Below, piece by piece: positions 21,905-22,188 of a DNA stretch of 22,188 bases (the stretch's first letter is position 1; every line of letters begins with the position of its first letter). A program made the position numbers and the translations under genes. The notes below the pieces were generated by a model. The model saw only the letters and a list, made by a program, of their open reading frames with translations, searched no databases and was not told the DNA's origin. The stretch covers positions 1-22,188 of the forward strand of contig CAZSDW010000044.1 of the NCBI GenBank assembly GCA_964605705.1, in the 5' to 3' direction. The DNA is from CAZSDW01 sp964605705. GTDB taxonomy: Bacteria > Fidelibacterota > UBA2242.

Positions 21905-22188
21905 TTACTTGCCAGTCAGTGTAAATGTCTGAGCATTCAGAATAATATCCAAAACCGTTCGATGATGGATGGGATTTCCCCGAAAATAGAACAGATGTGA
22001 ATTTTCCGGGCTATCCGAAGCGCCAAACCCATCAATCTGACTGTCTGTAATTTTCGATAATTCGCCTGCCAGTTTTGACTCGATCGAATGAGTTCTTCGG
22101 AAATGAATTACTTTTTTGATTTGCATATGATAGGGAATGATATAATCGATGTGCCAGTGTTTGTTCTTGCGACGGGCATGGTGTCGCT
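21905..22188 (-). CDS. DUF123 (GIY-YIG-like) protein, 5' end outside window
   Basis: The frame runs open from the right edge (first whole codon at 22186) to a stop at 21905, giving 94 visible residues; ATG 22126 is internal, not the start. The visible part reads RHHARRKNKHWHIDYIIP and later GFGASDSPENSHLFYF, the two signature blocks of DUF123 proteins, which are related to GIY-YIG nucleases and sometimes fused to endonuclease III. Known: no biochemical function is firmly set for stand-alone members. The N-terminal half, expected to carry the GIY-YIG-like motif, lies beyond the window. Confidence 0.85.
   Translation of the reverse strand, partial: RHHARRKNKHWHIDYIIPYHMQIKKVIHFRRTHSIESKLAGELSKITDSQIDGFGASDSPENSHLFYFRGNPIHHRTVLDIILNAQTFTLTGK

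Overview
The window looks like a chromosomal segment (by eye 40-45% GC) from an uncultivated member of the FCB superphylum outside the Bacteroidota proper, for example a Marinimicrobia, Calditrichota or KSB1-like lineage. The evidence is a protein with a C-terminal sorting/adhesion domain of the YPNPFN type, a TonB-fused M56 peptidase, and an acyl-AMP ligase/ACP/acyltransferase fusion. Shine-Dalgarno motifs (GGAG) are strong and promoters look sigma70-like (TTGACA/TATATT), neither of which is usual in Bacteroidota. The taxonomy is inference. A run of exactly 100 Ns (3145-3244) shows that this is a scaffolded draft assembly.

Layout. 1-2619 (minus): 3'-truncated single-polypeptide restriction-modification enzyme. 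2620-3514: AT-rich spacer, then a GC-richer patch holding the scaffold gap and a frameshifted gene remnant. 3511-4240: a REP-associated tyrosine transposase (RAYT) with REP-like palindromes on both sides and, unusually, inside its reading frame. 4329-6848 (minus): BlaI-type repressor, M56 peptidase with two TonB C-terminal domains, and a small secreted carboxypeptidase-regulatory-like protein, behind a clear promoter/operator. 6920-8457 (minus): two exported metallo-beta-lactamase-fold hydrolases of different families. 8633-10529 (plus): operon of class I glutamine amidotransferase, endonuclease V and a PspC-domain membrane protein. 10530-14722 (minus): three overlapping genes for a soluble flavin/iron-sulfur complex built from NuoE-like, NuoF-like and NfnB/GltD-like subunits, probably an electron-bifurcating transhydrogenase of the Bfu (StnABC/NfnABC) type. 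15013-16504 (plus): a small ORF and NADP-type glutamate dehydrogenase. 16587-19751 (minus): nitroreductase-family protein and an 817-aa acyl-AMP ligase/ACP/PlsC fusion. 19876-21509 (minus): two translationally coupled secreted proteins. 21632-22188 (minus): a cysteine-rich DUF6485 protein and a 5'-truncated DUF123 (GIY-YIG-like) protein.

Working together. The transhydrogenase-like complex and glutamate dehydrogenase are divergently arranged, which suggests (inference) a link between NADPH/ferredoxin balance and ammonium assimilation. The BlaI/M56 operon is a self-contained proteolysis-relieved regulatory unit with no beta-lactamase nearby. The points most worth a second look are the RAYT carrying its own palindromes in frame, the double-TonB M56 protein, the NuoEF-NfnB complex and the coupled secreted pair. 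I saw no CRISPR array, rRNA, tRNA, prophage or obvious toxin-antitoxin system.
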